From Micromonospora purpureochromogenes (GTDB taxonomy: Bacteria; Actinomycetota; Actinomycetes; Mycobacteriales; Micromonosporaceae): a stretch of 64,000 nt of DNA. The translations under genes and the position numbers were made by a program. Under the pieces are notes generated by a model. That model did not search any database. It saw only the letters and a list, made by a program, of their open reading frames with translations, and had not been told where the DNA came from. The stretch is taken from assembly GCF_900091515.1 (NCBI RefSeq), contig NZ_LT607410.1:3162001-3226000 (forward strand), written 5' to 3'. This document shows positions 37,654 to 46,388 of this stretch, piece by piece. The stretch's first letter is position 1. Each line of letters starts with the position of its first letter.

Positions 37654-38613
37654 TCAGCCCAGTGACCGCAGCCGCCCGGCCAGGTCGCCGGCGAAGAAGT
37701 CGAGGAAGCCGTCCGGGTCGGGGCCGGCGTTCTGCAGGACGATGTGGTCGTAGCCGGCGTCGACGAACGCCTTGACCGCCGCCACGTGCACCTGCGGATC
37801 CGGGCCGACGGCGAACTGGCGCCGGATGTGGTGGTCCTCCACCCAGGAGGTCGCCGCGTCGAAGTTCACCGGGTTGGGCAGCTCGCTCATCACCTTCCAC
37901 CCGGTGATCGCCCAGCGGCTGGTCTCCCACGCGGCCCGCACCGCCTGTTCCTCGTCGCCGGCCCAGGCGAGCGGCACCTCGGCGTAGCGGGGTCCGGCGC
38001 CGCCGGCCGCCCGGTAGTGCTCGACGATGGACGACTTCGGCTCGGTGGCGAACAGGCCGTCGCCCAGCTCGGCCGCCATGCTGGCCGAGGACCTGCCGCT
38101 GGCCGCCACGGCGATCACCGGCGGGGTGTCCGGCAGGTCGAAGACCCGGGCGTCCTCCAGCTGGAGGTACCTGCCCTCGTACGACTGGTAGCCGCCCTGC
38201 CAGAGCAGGCGGATGATCTCCAGCGCCTCGCGCAGCCGCTCGTGCCGCCCCCGCACGCTCGGGAAGCCCTGCCCGACCACGTGCTCGTTGAGGCGTTCCC
38301 CCGCGCCGACGCCGAGGGTGAACCGGCCGTCGGAGATCAGCGCCATGGTCGCCGCGGCCTGCGCGATGATCGCCGGGTGGTACCGCAGGGTGGGGCAGGT
38401 GACCCCGGTCGCCAGGCCCAGCCCGCTCGTCTTCGCGGCGATCGCGCCCAGCACGCTCCAGGTGAAGGACGAGTGGCCCTGCACGTCGAGCCAGGGGTGG
38501 AAGTGGTCGCTCATCTCCACGAAGTCGAAGCCGGCCTGCTCGGCGCGGACCGCCTGGCGGATGATCTCCTGCGGGCCGTAACCCTCCGAGGCCAGCTTGT
38601 AGCCGATCTGCAT
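37654..38613 (-). CDS. LLM-class F420-dependent oxidoreductase
   Basis: The 319-residue protein has the luciferase-like barrel with the start MQIGYKLASEGYGPQEIIRQAVRAEQAGFDFVEMSDHFHPW. It also has VTCPTLRYHPAIIAQAAATMALISDGRFTLGVGAGERLNEHVVGQ and DPVQHVAAVKAFVDAGYDHIVL-type sequence. This matches the F420-dependent glucose-6-phosphate dehydrogenase-related subfamily (TIGR03557 type). Cofactor F420 use is inferred from the family. GGACGGAG precedes the ATG. Confidence 0.9.
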   Translation of the reverse strand: MQIGYKLASEGYGPQEIIRQAVRAEQAGFDFVEMSDHFHPWLDVQGHSSFTWSVLGAIAAKTSGLGLATGVTCPTLRYHPAIIAQAAATMALISDGRFTLGVGAGERLNEHVVGQGFPSVRGRHERLREALEIIRLLWQGGYQSYEGRYLQLEDARVFDLPDTPPVIAVAASGRSSASMAAELGDGLFATEPKSSIVEHYRAAGGAGPRYAEVPLAWAGDEEQAVRAAWETSRWAITGWKVMSELPNPVNFDAATSWVEDHHIRRQFAVGPDPQVHVAAVKAFVDAGYDHIVLQNAGPDPDGFLDFFAGDLAGRLRSLG

Positions 38614-38746
38614 GCCGCGTCTCCGTCCCGTCGGGCGCTGGGCCGCTGCCCTTCCCGACCCGTCCGCCGGCAAACGCCCCCCTCGACCCAGCCTCCTAGG
38701 ATGCCGTAGGGGCGGTGACGGACGTGATCGGGAGCGGACACGAAAC

Positions 38747-38777
38747 GGCCCGCGCCCCGGGGGTGCGGGCGCGGGCC
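38747..38777 (-). terminator. 11-bp stem-loop after small membrane gene
   Basis: GGCCCGCGCCC and GGGCGCGGGCC are perfect 11-bp arms around a 9-nt loop, 15 nt beyond the stop codon of the minus-strand 68-residue gene. Confidence 0.65.
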
Positions 38778-38791
38778 AGGCGTCGGCGGAC

Positions 38792-38998
38792 CTACTTGGA
38801 CGGCTCGGGCAGCTTGCAGTCGACCTTCGGGTTGGCGCCGATGTAGTTCAGCGGCCCGGCCACGATGGTCACCAGGATCGTGCCGGCCTCGGCGCAGTTG
38901 GTGTCGTCGTTGCTGTAGTAGCCGCGCTGCCCGGCGGCGATCGCGCCGATGAGCAACCAGATGACGACGAGAACTCCGAAAATCGACGTGCCGCGCAT
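38792..38998 (-). CDS. Small single-pass membrane protein
   Basis: The 68-residue protein has one N-terminal helix (MRGTSIFGVLVVIWLLIGAIAA). An extracytoplasmic segment follows (GQRGYYSNDDTNCAEAGTILVTIVAGPLNYIGANPKVDCKLPEPSK) with two Cys that could form a disulfide. A GGAGG ribosome site lies 6 nt before the ATG at 38998. Similar small proteins are common in Micromonosporaceae and Streptomyces, without known function. A strong terminator follows. Confidence 0.75.
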   Translation of the reverse strand: MRGTSIFGVLVVIWLLIGAIAAGQRGYYSNDDTNCAEAGTILVTIVAGPLNYIGANPKVDCKLPEPSK

Positions 38999-39100
38999 GG
39001 GGTGCCTCCAGAGTCGTGGTGGGTCGAGGTGACGCACCTGTACCCAGAGGCGACGAGCGGATAAACGACATCCGGAACGGTCACCGGCGTACCGGCCGGA

Positions 39101-40306
39101 TCAGTGTGGCGGGGAAGGGGTCTCCGGCGGCTTGCCCCGGCTGCGCAGGGTGTCCGCGACGGCCACACCCGCGAGCACCGCCATCGCGCCCGCGGCGGCG
39201 AAGAGCGGCGGCAGGAAGAGCACCGCCGGGGCGAGCGTCAGCAGCGCCAGCAACCCACCGGTGCGCGAGGCCGAGACCCGGCTGAACACCTCGTACTCGA
39301 AGGCGGACCGGCCGACCAGGAAGAGCGCCGGCCCGCCGAGGATGACCGCCGCCCACGACGGCGGGGTGTGCCCCAGCGGCTCGTGCAGCACCAGTTCGAA
39401 GCCGGCCGCCGTGGTCACCACCCCGGCCACCAGCGCCAGGTGGGTGTACGGCGCGGTCAGCAGGAACCTGCTCGGTGCCTTCGCCGCCTGGATCGCGTGC
39501 GGCAGCAGCTCACCCGAGCGGTGCACGTAGATCCGCCAGAGCAGCAGGGTGGTGGCGAAGGCGATGGCGAACGCGCCGATGTTCTCCGCCTCCGAGTGCT
39601 CGAGGCTGAACATGGTGCCGATGACCAGGATGGCGTCGCCGAGCGCGATGATGAAGAACTGCTGGAAGCGCTCCGACAGGTGCTCGGCGGTGACGTTGCG
39701 CTGCCGGTCGGGGATCATCCCCAGCCCCGGCACGGGGTACGCCAGCCGGAAGCCGCCGTAGTCGATGGCGAGGGCCAGCGCCCAGAACGCCTCCCGGGCG
39801 TGCCCGCTCACCGTGGCGCCGATGATCCAGGGGACCGCGGAGACGCCGAACCAGATGAAGATCCGTGCCGCCCGGCGCTGGGTGGGCCGGTGTCCGCGTA
39901 CCGTGGGCATGAGGAACAGGCCCCGGCCGAGGTGGATCGCCACGTAGGTGCCGGCGAATACCATGCCCCGGTCGGTGAAGGCGTGCGGGATTGCCGTGGT
40001 CATCAGCAGCGCGCCGAACATCACCGCCGTGATCAGCAGCTTGATCTCCCGGCGCTGCGGGTCGTACATGTCGGTGACCAGCGTGGTGATCGCCCAGGTC
40101 CACCAGATCGCCATCAGGATGATCAGGGACTGGCCGGCGTGCTGCCAGGTCAGGTCCGTGACCAGGCCATTGGAGATGAGGGCGAGCGCGACGACGTAGA
40201 CCAGGTCGAAGAAGAGCTCCAGCAGGGTCACCCGGCGGGGACCCTCGGGGTCACGCAACGGCACGCCGGCCTGCCGGGCGGGCGGCTCCGGCATGGCTGG
40301 CTGCAC
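39101..40306 (-). CDS. ltrA: Low temperature requirement protein A (LtrA)
   Basis: The product, 401 residues from a GTG at 40306, contains VTLLELFFDLVYVVALALIS, AIWWTWAITTLVTDMYDP, FFIIALGDAILVIGTMFS and about eleven hydrophobic helices, matching the bacterial LtrA family. The physiological role is unclear. AGGAGCAAC precedes the GTG; an ATG four codons later lacks a ribosome site. Frame upstream of 40306 stays open but its composition is not coding-like. Confidence 0.88.
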   Translation of the reverse strand: MQPAMPEPPARQAGVPLRDPEGPRRVTLLELFFDLVYVVALALISNGLVTDLTWQHAGQSLIILMAIWWTWAITTLVTDMYDPQRREIKLLITAVMFGALLMTTAIPHAFTDRGMVFAGTYVAIHLGRGLFLMPTVRGHRPTQRRAARIFIWFGVSAVPWIIGATVSGHAREAFWALALAIDYGGFRLAYPVPGLGMIPDRQRNVTAEHLSERFQQFFIIALGDAILVIGTMFSLEHSEAENIGAFAIAFATTLLLWRIYVHRSGELLPHAIQAAKAPSRFLLTAPYTHLALVAGVVTTAAGFELVLHEPLGHTPPSWAAVILGGPALFLVGRSAFEYEVFSRVSASRTGGLLALLTLAPAVLFLPPLFAAAGAMAVLAGVAVADTLRSRGKPPETPSPPH

Positions 40307-40460
40307 GTGTTGCTCCTGCGTACCGGGTCGTCGGCGCGGCGGGCCGCCGTCGGCCCCCTCACCGACCGTAGCGACGGCCGCCGGGCGACGTGTCCGGTTC
40401 GGCGCTTTCCCGGCGAATCCCGGTTGCCCGGCCGGGGCCGGCCAGGCCAGCCTGGACCGG

Positions 40461-40650
40461 ATGGACGCGCACCCCGCCCCCCGCCGGGCGAGCGGCGCCG
40501 CTGCCGCGCATCGACGTCGCGCTGGTGCGCCGCCTGGTCGCGGGCCAGTTCCCGCACTGGGCCGACCTGCCGGTCCGCCCGGTGGCGGCGGGCGGCTGGG
40601 ACAACCGGACCCTCCACCTCGGCGACGAGATGATCTCGCGGCCTGCACCG
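40461..40650 (+). pseudogene. Truncated aminoglycoside phosphotransferase-family remnant
   Basis: From about 40501 the plus strand encodes LPRIDVALVRRLVAGQFPHW followed by ADLPVRPVAAGGWDNRTLHLGDEM. This is a recognisable N-terminal lobe of APH-family kinases (binding of the sugar and the GGxxNxxxxLGDxMVVRLPR region). After that point the similarity stops in all frames; no catalytic HxDxxxxN or DxD is found before 40838. The only nearby ATG (40461) is in a different frame. I read it as a decayed 5' fragment. Confidence 0.65.
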
Positions 40651-40837
40651 GATCGACGCCACCTCCGGTCCGGTCGCCGGCGAGCACAGCGACGGGCGCG
40701 GGGGCCACTTCGGACGTACGACGCGCAGACCCGGTCCGCGATCGCCGGACCGGGTGACCGGGTTGCGGGGGATCTGGTCACCGGGATCTGGGAGCTGGCG
40801 CCGCGCCCCGGGTCGGTGACGGTCCGGGGGAAACGGT
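40651..40837. other. Non-coding region after the pseudogene
   Basis: I see no gene here. The tract GGACCGGGTGACC and similar short CCGG-rich repeats appear, which may be the scar of the deletion that removed the rest of the phosphotransferase gene. Confidence 0.4.
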
Positions 40838-40877
40838 GTGGGCCGGTGTCCGCGCCGAGGCGCGGCCACCGGCCCAC
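40838..40877 (-). terminator. Long stem-loop ending the HhH gene
   Basis: GTGGGCCGGTG (40838-40848) pairs with CACCGGCCCAC (40867-40877). After one mismatch, CCGCGCC pairs with GGCGCGG, leaving a tiny loop. Almost the entire 40 nt can fold. It lies 7 nt beyond the stop of the minus-strand gene. Confidence 0.75.
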
Positions 40878-40884
40878 GTGGTGC

Positions 40885-41871
40885 TCAGGCCTGGTCGGCC
40901 GGCTCCGGCAGCACCGCACCGGCCTCGGTGCCGGCACCGGTCAGCAGCTTCGCCTGCTGCGGCCAGGTCGCCAGGCTCGGCGCGGCACGCAGCCCGGCGG
41001 CCCGGATGGTCTCGCGCAGCGCCGGCTCGTCCAGCTCGGCCAGCTGGCGGTAGGTGCGGATCCCCGCCGCCTGCAACGCGGCGGCCATCTTCGGGCCGAC
41101 GCCCTGAATCCGACGGAAGTCGTCCGGGGCCTCGACGTCCGGCGTGGCCACGACGTCCACGGCGGCCGTCGCCGGCTCGTCGGACGCGACCGGCGCCTCG
41201 TCATCCAGTGCGCGGCGGGGAGCGGGGATCGCCGGGCTGGCCGGCTCCGCGGCCTCCACCTCGGCCGGGGCGACGGCCTCGACCTCGGCCGGGGCGACGG
41301 CCTCCACCTCGGCCGGGGCGACGGCCTCGACCGGTGCGGCGGGGGCGACGGCCTCGGCGTCGGCCTCGTGCGCGGTGGCGGTGGTGTCGGGGGCAGTTTG
41401 CGCGACACCGACCGGCTCCACCGTCCGCTCCTCGTCGGCCTCGGCGGCGACGTCGGTCCGGTCCTCGCCCACGTCGAGCACGTCGGTGCCTTCGGCCGCC
41501 ACGTCGACCGGGCCGGCGACGGTGTCCGACGCGGCGCTGTCGTCATCGGCGGTCAGCGGGGTGTGGCTGGCGGCCAGGGACGCGGCGGCGGGCGGGGCGT
41601 CGAGGTCGTGCGGGGTGGGCGCGTCGATCGCGGCGGCGGGCGCCGGCGCGACGTCGACGGTGGCCGCCGGCTGGGGGGTGTCGACGGTGGCGGTCACCGT
41701 GGCGGCGGCCTTCTCCTCCTCGGAGAGCCCGACGACCGGGTCACCCTCCACCATGGGCTCCGGCCGCTCGGCGGTCGCCGCGGCCTGCCGGCCGCGGGCC
41801 ACCCAGCCCCCGGCTCCGCCCAGCACCAGGGCCAGGATCACGATCAGCCACTGCCCGAAAGTCGACGGCAC
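40885..41871 (-). CDS. Membrane-anchored helix-hairpin-helix protein
   Basis: The 328-residue protein has a single N-terminal helix (FGQWLIVILALVLGGAGGWVA). A 230-residue acidic, Ala/Pro/Val-rich linker follows, and it ends in a DUF4332/HhH-type domain (FRRIQGVGPKMAAALQAAGIRTYRQLAELDEPALRETIRAAG, about 262-303). The linker contains three copies of VEAVAPAE. Such domains bind DNA or RNA, so the protein might tether nucleic acid near the membrane. That is an inference. GGGAGG precedes the ATG. Confidence 0.82.
   Translation of the reverse strand: MPSTFGQWLIVILALVLGGAGGWVARGRQAAATAERPEPMVEGDPVVGLSEEEKAAATVTATVDTPQPAATVDVAPAPAAAIDAPTPHDLDAPPAAASLAASHTPLTADDDSAASDTVAGPVDVAAEGTDVLDVGEDRTDVAAEADEERTVEPVGVAQTAPDTTATAHEADAEAVAPAAPVEAVAPAEVEAVAPAEVEAVAPAEVEAAEPASPAIPAPRRALDDEAPVASDEPATAAVDVVATPDVEAPDDFRRIQGVGPKMAAALQAAGIRTYRQLAELDEPALRETIRAAGLRAAPSLATWPQQAKLLTGAGTEAGAVLPEPADQA
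41251..41322 (-). repeat. Three 24-bp tandem repeats inside the HhH gene
   Basis: Copies at 41251-41274, 41275-41298 and 41299-41322 differ only at one wobble base and encode the octapeptide VEAVAPAE. A degenerate fourth copy follows. Copy number is likely to vary between strains. Confidence 0.9.
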
Positions 41872-42112
41872 GGCAAACCTCCCTCTTGCATATGTCGGTG
41901 AAAGTCACGAAGAAAACTCGCCGGCAGCTTCGCACACGCGTATGGCGGACGACAGGGAGGATGGGTCATCGCGACGCAGGTGGGATGCACGGTGTCGGCG
42001 GGTGGCGGCAGCATGACCGACGGTACGGAAAGCGGGCGGACCCGGCCGGGCCGCGACGAGGTGCCGTCGTCCGACCCGGCCGGTGGCTCGGTCCTCTTCG
42101 GCGTCCGCCCGC

Positions 42113-42460
42113 TCACCCGGCCGGGCGCGGCGCCGGGACGTCGGCGGCGTCCCAGCGGTAGAAGCAACCGGCGATGGCGTCCCGAGGGGAATGCCAGGTC
42201 GGCAGGTACGGCGAGGTGTGCGCGGAGAGTCGCTCGTTGACCTGGAGGTACAGCGGGTGGTTGCGGGCGCCGGCCAGCGCGTCCGGGTCCACGTCCGCCG
42301 TCTCCATCAGGTGGACGCACAGGTCGTGCAGGCAGTACAGGGACCGGTGCCGGACGCCGGTCAGGGCGGGCAGTTCGGTGGCGTCGGATTCGGCGAAGAT
42401 CTGCGCCACCCGGCCCTCCGAGCCCGGGAGGATCCTGCTGACGATCAGTAGACGGCTCAT
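42113..42460 (-). CDS. TcmI-family polyketide cyclase (copy 1)
   Basis: The 115-residue protein has the TcmI cyclase pattern [53 protein letters not shown], with SPYLPTW and DAIAGCFYRWD near the end. TcmI-type enzymes close the later rings of aromatic polyketides. It starts at the ATG at 42460 after GAGAGGGG. A very similar paralogue lies on the other strand at 43792. It is transcribed away from the PKS genes and next to the SARP gene. Confidence 0.9.
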   Translation of the reverse strand: MSRLLIVSRILPGSEGRVAQIFAESDATELPALTGVRHRSLYCLHDLCVHLMETADVDPDALAGARNHPLYLQVNERLSAHTSPYLPTWHSPRDAIAGCFYRWDAADVPAPRPAG

Positions 42461-42580
42461 GGGACCCCTCTCGCCGGTGGCGCTCCGTCGAGGTCGGAGC
42501 CCACGGACTGCTGTGCGGCCCACCCTGCCGGGACGGCTGTCACCTGACCGTCACGCGTGCCGCGCCGGTGGTGACGGCGG

Positions 42581-43384
42581 TCAGCCGCCCGGGGGCGCGA
42601 CCCGGGCGGCCGGCGGTCGACCGGGAGGGTCGGGTCGCTCCCGGGTGGCGTCGCGAATCGGCGCGAGGGTGTCGTCGAGCAGCGCGGTCATCGCCGCGGA
42701 GGGTTCCAGCCGCAGCTCCCGCAGCAGCAGGTCGCGGTAGACGTAGAAGGCGTGCACCGCCTCGAAGGCGTTGCCCTCGGCGAGGTGGATGCGCACCACC
42801 AGCCGGTGCGGCGTCTCCCGCAGCGGCTCGGCGGACATCGCCTCCAGCGCGGCCTGCAGCGCCTCCCCGTGCCGGCCGGCCGCCAGGTGGTGGCCGGCCA
42901 GGTCCTCCAGCATGTGCAGGCGCAGCTGGCGCAGCCGCTCGCGGTCGGCGAGGACCCAGTCGTCGTACCAGCCGGGGAGCAGGTCGTGCCGGCCGGCGGC
43001 GAGCGCGGCGGACGGGTCCTCGCCGTGGCGGACCCGGTCGGCCGTGCCGACCAGCGCGTCGACGTCGACCCGGACGACCGGGTCCAGTCGTGCGGTGTCG
43101 CCGGCGGTGGTGAAGGGGCAGCACGGGTCCTGGCGCAGCCGCCAGAGGGCGGTGCGCAGGGACGACAACGCCCGGTCCTCCGGCGCGTCCGGCCAGAGCA
43201 GGCCCGCGAGGTGGCTGCGGGTGGCGCCCGGGCGCAGCGCGATCAGCGCGATGACCCGTTGCAGCCCGCGGGGGACCACGATCGGGGTGTCGCCGTGCAG
43301 CAGCCGGAAGCCGCCGAGCAGGTGCAGCGAGATGTCCGTGCCGGGTGGGCGCCCGGTCGTCGGCATGGACGAATCAGCGGCCAC
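42581..43384 (-). CDS. SARP-family pathway activator
   Basis: The 267-residue protein has an OmpR-type winged-helix DNA-binding domain ([35 protein letters not shown]..., about 12-100). A bacterial transcriptional activation domain follows ([13 protein letters not shown]... to [13 protein letters not shown]), which is the SARP architecture of antibiotic cluster activators. I chose the GTG at 43384 behind AGGGGG; an ATG six codons later lacks a ribosome site. No ATPase follows. It probably activates the adjacent PKS operon. Confidence 0.9.
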   Translation of the reverse strand: MAADSSMPTTGRPPGTDISLHLLGGFRLLHGDTPIVVPRGLQRVIALIALRPGATRSHLAGLLWPDAPEDRALSSLRTALWRLRQDPCCPFTTAGDTARLDPVVRVDVDALVGTADRVRHGEDPSAALAAGRHDLLPGWYDDWVLADRERLRQLRLHMLEDLAGHHLAAGRHGEALQAALEAMSAEPLRETPHRLVVRIHLAEGNAFEAVHAFYVYRDLLLRELRLEPSAAMTALLDDTLAPIRDATRERPDPPGRPPAARVAPPGG

Positions 43385-43791
43385 GGCGGCACCCCCTGCG
43401 GAACGCGCGTCCCGACTCCTCGTGTGTCCCCGGTGCGGCACCCGTGACCGCACTGTCGGGTCGCTGCGCCGTGGCGGTGTGGCCACGGCCACCGGGCTGA
43501 CCGTGACGAAGATTATCAATTGTGGTCACTCTCGGTCAATGTCGAGGTTCCGGCCGGCGTTCGCCGCGCTCAACTGTGAAACCCCTTCTGAACTGTGCGC
43601 ACGCCGTGGTCACGGCCCTTGCGTCGCACAGCGGTTGCACAGGTTGCGTCAACGCACCGTCACGATGCGGCAGCGCCCGTCGGGGCCGGTCGGTGACGCC
43701 GGCGTGACGCCGCCGCGCGCATCGTGTCGGCAGTCGTCCGGCTCGCGGCGCGGTCCACACCGCGCCGGCGGCCGTGGGGGGAGGCCCATCC
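43385..43791. other. Divergent regulatory region between SARP and PKS operons
   Basis: This 407-nt region holds no convincing gene. It has an AT-rich patch with a promoter for the SARP gene (43512-43539). It also has a repeated AACTGTG at 43572 and 43591, and a run of TTGCGTC/TTGCACA/TTGCGTC near 43619-43650, which may be activator sites for the PKS operon. The 9-bp GTTGCACAG and GTTGCGTCA lie back to back at 43634-43651. Confidence 0.45.
43512..43539 (-). promoter_or_regulatory. Sigma-70-like promoter for the SARP gene
   Basis: On the minus strand, TTGACC (43539-43534) and GATAAT (43517-43512) are separated by 16 nt. This is the clearest housekeeping-type promoter in the window and points at the SARP gene 128 nt downstream. 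Confidence 0.6.
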
Positions 43792-44133
43792 ATGGACCGT
43801 TCGCTGATCGTCGCGAAGGTGGTACCCAGCGCCGAGGCGCAGGTCGCCGAGATCTTCGCCGAGTCCGACGCGACGGAGCTGCCGCGCCTGGTCGGTGTCC
43901 GGCACCGTTCGCTCTACCGGCTGCACGACCTCTACGTGCACCTGTTGGAGACGGAGTCACCGACGCCGGGCGCGGTCGACGCGGCCCGGGGTCATCCGGA
44001 GTTCGAACGGGTCAGCGCGCGGCTGCGCCCGTACATCTCGCCGTACCTGCCGACCTGGCGGGAGCCCCGCGACGCGATGGCCCACTGCTTCTACCGCTTC
44101 GACGCGGACGCCTCCGTCGGGCGGCGGCCGTGA
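43792..44133 (+). CDS. TcmI-family polyketide cyclase (copy 2)
   Basis: The 113-residue protein starts [53 protein letters not shown] and ends with [22 protein letters not shown]. It is a close paralogue of the minus-strand copy, sharing [11 protein letters not shown] and [17 protein letters not shown] precedes the ATG. It leads the plus-strand PKS operon and overlaps accDA by GTGA, so it is made together with the carboxylase. A ring-closure role late in the pathway is inferred. Confidence 0.92.
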   Translation: MDRSLIVAKVVPSAEAQVAEIFAESDATELPRLVGVRHRSLYRLHDLYVHLLETESPTPGAVDAARGHPEFERVSARLRPYISPYLPTWREPRDAMAHCFYRFDADASVGRRP

Positions 44134-45845
44134 CCGCCACCGCCCCGCGCGAGGGGGAGCTGTGGTCCCGCTGCGCCGGCTGCGCCTCGTTGCTGTACCG
44201 CAAGCGACTGCGCCGCAACCTCGACGTCTGTCCGGAGTGCGGGGAGCACGCCCGGCTCGCCGCCCCCGAGCGGTTGCGCCAGCTGGTGGACCCGGACTCG
44301 TTCACCCCGCTGCCGGACCGGGCGGCCGAGGTGGACCCGATCGACTTCGTCGACGTGCTGTCGTACCCGCACCGGCTCAGCGCGGCCCGGGCCGGCACCG
44401 GGCTGGCCGAGGCGGTGGTCTGCGGCACCGCGACCATCGGCCGGCACCCGTGCGCGCTGGCCGTGATGGATTTCCGGTTCCTCGGCGGCAGCCTCGGCGC
44501 GGCCGTCGGTGAGCTGATCACGCGGGCGGCGGAGCGGGCGTTGGCGGACGCGGTCCCACTGGTCCTGGTGACCGCCTCGGGCGGGGCGCGGATGCAGGAG
44601 GGCGCGCTGTCGCTGATGCAGATGGCCACGGTCAGCCAGGCGATCGCCGCGCTGCGCGAGGCCGGGCTGCTCACCGTCAGCGTGCTCACCGACCCCACGT
44701 ACGGGGGTGTGGCGGCGTCGTTCGCCACCAACACCGACGTGGTGCTCGCCGAGAGCGGCGCGCGGATGGGCTTCGCCGGTCCCCGGGTCATCCGCCAGGT
44801 CACCGGCCGGGAGCTGCCGGAGGGCTTCCAGACCGCGGCCTTCCTGCTGCGGCACGGCCAGGTGGACATGGTGGTGCCCCGGCACGCCCTGCGCGGGCGG
44901 CTGGTGGCGCTGCTCGCCGCCGCCCGGGCCGGCCGCCGCCCGACGTCGCGTCCCGCCGTACCCCGGCAGGAGCCCGCCCCCGCCGCGCGCCCGGCCGCCG
45001 TCGGGTCGCCCCCGGCCGACGCGGCGCCGGCGGACGCCTGGGAGACGGTACGGCTGGCCCGGCACCCCGGCCGGCCGACCACACTGGACTACCTGGACAC
45101 CGCCTTCGAGGGGTTCGTCGAGCTGCACGGCGACCGGCTGGCCGGGGACTGCCCGGCGGTGGTCGGCGGCCTGGCCCGCCTCGACGGCCGGCACCTGATG
45201 GTGATCGGCCACCAGAAGGGCCACACCACCGGCGAGCTGGTGGCCCGCAACTTCGGCATGGCCAGCCCGGCCGGGCACCGCAAGGCGCTGCGGCTGATGC
45301 GGCTCGCCGCCCGCCTCGGCCTGCCGGTGGTCACCCTGGTGGACACCCCGGGGGCCGACCCGGGCGTGCGTGCGGAGGAGCAGGGGCAGGCGGCGGCGAT
45401 CGCGGAGAACATCCTCTCCCTCAGCATGCTGCCCACCCCGGTGGTCGCGGTGATCACCGGTGAGGGGGGCAGCGGCGGAGCCCTCGCGCTGGCCGTCGCC
45501 GACCGGGTGCTGATGCTCCAGCACGCGGTCTACTCGGTGATCAGCCCGGAGGGCTGCGCGGCCATCCTCTGGCCGGACCGGGGGGCCGCTCCGCAGGCCG
45601 CCCGGGCGCTGCGGCTCACCGGCCCCGACCTGTGCCGGCTCGGCGTCGTCGACGACCTCGTCCCCGAGCCGGTACCGGCGGCGCACCACGACCCGGAGGC
45701 GGCCGCCCGCGCGCTGCGGGAGGCGGTGCTGGCGCACCTGCTGCCGCTGCTCGACGTGCCGCCCGCCACCCTGGTGCGCCGCCGTCGTCAGCGCTTCCGG
45801 CGCTTCGGCGCGGCCCGTGCCGGCGCCCGGGCGGGTGCCCGGTGA
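44130..45845 (+). CDS. accDA: Acetyl-CoA carboxylase carboxyltransferase, AccD-AccA fusion
   Basis: The 571-residue protein has a beta-subunit half with a four-Cys zinc motif (Cys15, 18, 34, 37) and [20 protein letters not shown] proline-rich linker (about 270-305) follows, then an alpha half with [41 protein letters not shown] and [20 protein letters not shown]. It transfers carboxyl from biotin to acetyl-CoA. The GTG at 44130 overlaps the cyclase stop. Similar fused carboxylases occur in aromatic polyketide clusters, where they feed malonyl-CoA to the PKS. Confidence 0.95.
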   Translation: MTATAPREGELWSRCAGCASLLYRKRLRRNLDVCPECGEHARLAAPERLRQLVDPDSFTPLPDRAAEVDPIDFVDVLSYPHRLSAARAGTGLAEAVVCGTATIGRHPCALAVMDFRFLGGSLGAAVGELITRAAERALADAVPLVLVTASGGARMQEGALSLMQMATVSQAIAALREAGLLTVSVLTDPTYGGVAASFATNTDVVLAESGARMGFAGPRVIRQVTGRELPEGFQTAAFLLRHGQVDMVVPRHALRGRLVALLAAARAGRRPTSRPAVPRQEPAPAARPAAVGSPPADAAPADAWETVRLARHPGRPTTLDYLDTAFEGFVELHGDRLAGDCPAVVGGLARLDGRHLMVIGHQKGHTTGELVARNFGMASPAGHRKALRLMRLAARLGLPVVTLVDTPGADPGVRAEEQGQAAAIAENILSLSMLPTPVVAVITGEGGSGGALALAVADRVLMLQHAVYSVISPEGCAAILWPDRGAAPQAARALRLTGPDLCRLGVVDDLVPEPVPAAHHDPEAAARALREAVLAHLLPLLDVPPATLVRRRRQRFRRFGAARAGARAGAR

Positions 45846-46378
45846 GCGCCGGGACGGTCCCGGCCGGCGGGTCGTCCGCCGCCGACGGCGCGGAGGCGGC
45901 GCTCGAGGTGGACGCCGTGCTGGCCGGCCTGCGCCGGCACGCCCGGCAGCTCGTCGCCGAGGTCGCCGGTCCGGTACGTCGGGTGCGGCTGCGCAGCGGC
46001 GACACGGTGCTGGAGGTGGAGTGGCACGACGCCGCCGCGGGGCAGGGGGTCGGCGCGACGGAGACCGGCCGCGTCCCGGACGCCCCGGCGGTGGCCCCCG
46101 TCGCCCCGCCGTCGCCCCGGCCCGCGCCGCCGGCCGGCCGGATCGAGGTGCGCTCGCCGATGGTCGGCACCTTCTACCGGGCGCCCGAGCCGGGTGCCGC
46201 GCCCTTCGTCACCGTCGGTGACCTGGTCCGGCCCGGGCAGGTGGTCGGCATCGTCGAGGCGATGAAGCTGATGAACGAGGTGACCGCCGAGCGGGCCGGC
46301 CGGGTGACCGAGGTCCTGGTCGACGACGGTCGACCGGTGGAGTACGACCAGCCGCTGGTCGCGCTGGACCCGGCCTGA
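45842..46378 (+). CDS. accB: Biotin carboxyl carrier protein
   Basis: The 178-residue protein has an N-terminal helical part and an Ala/Pro hinge (about 75-100). A biotinyl domain ends it, with [20 protein letters not shown] and the biotin site [10 protein letters not shown] (Lys142). It carries CO2 between AccC and the fused AccDA. The GTG at 45842 overlaps the accDA stop by GTGA, and accC follows after 10 nt. Confidence 0.95.
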   Translation: MSAGTVPAGGSSAADGAEAALEVDAVLAGLRRHARQLVAEVAGPVRRVRLRSGDTVLEVEWHDAAAGQGVGATETGRVPDAPAVAPVAPPSPRPAPPAGRIEVRSPMVGTFYRAPEPGAAPFVTVGDLVRPGQVVGIVEAMKLMNEVTAERAGRVTEVLVDDGRPVEYDQPLVALDPA

Positions 46379-46388
46379 GGTGGTGGGG

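Noticed and set aside
41980..42451. Plus-strand frames opposite the TcmI cyclase (copy 1)
   Set aside because: The minus-strand gene has a ribosome site and strong similarity to the second TcmI copy; the plus-strand frames have no coding signal.
43618..43651. Possible CRISPR-like spacing of TTGCGTC/TTGCACA/TTGCGTC
   Set aside because: The units are only 7-9 bp with unequal spacing (16 and 9 bp). They look like regulator sites rather than a CRISPR array.
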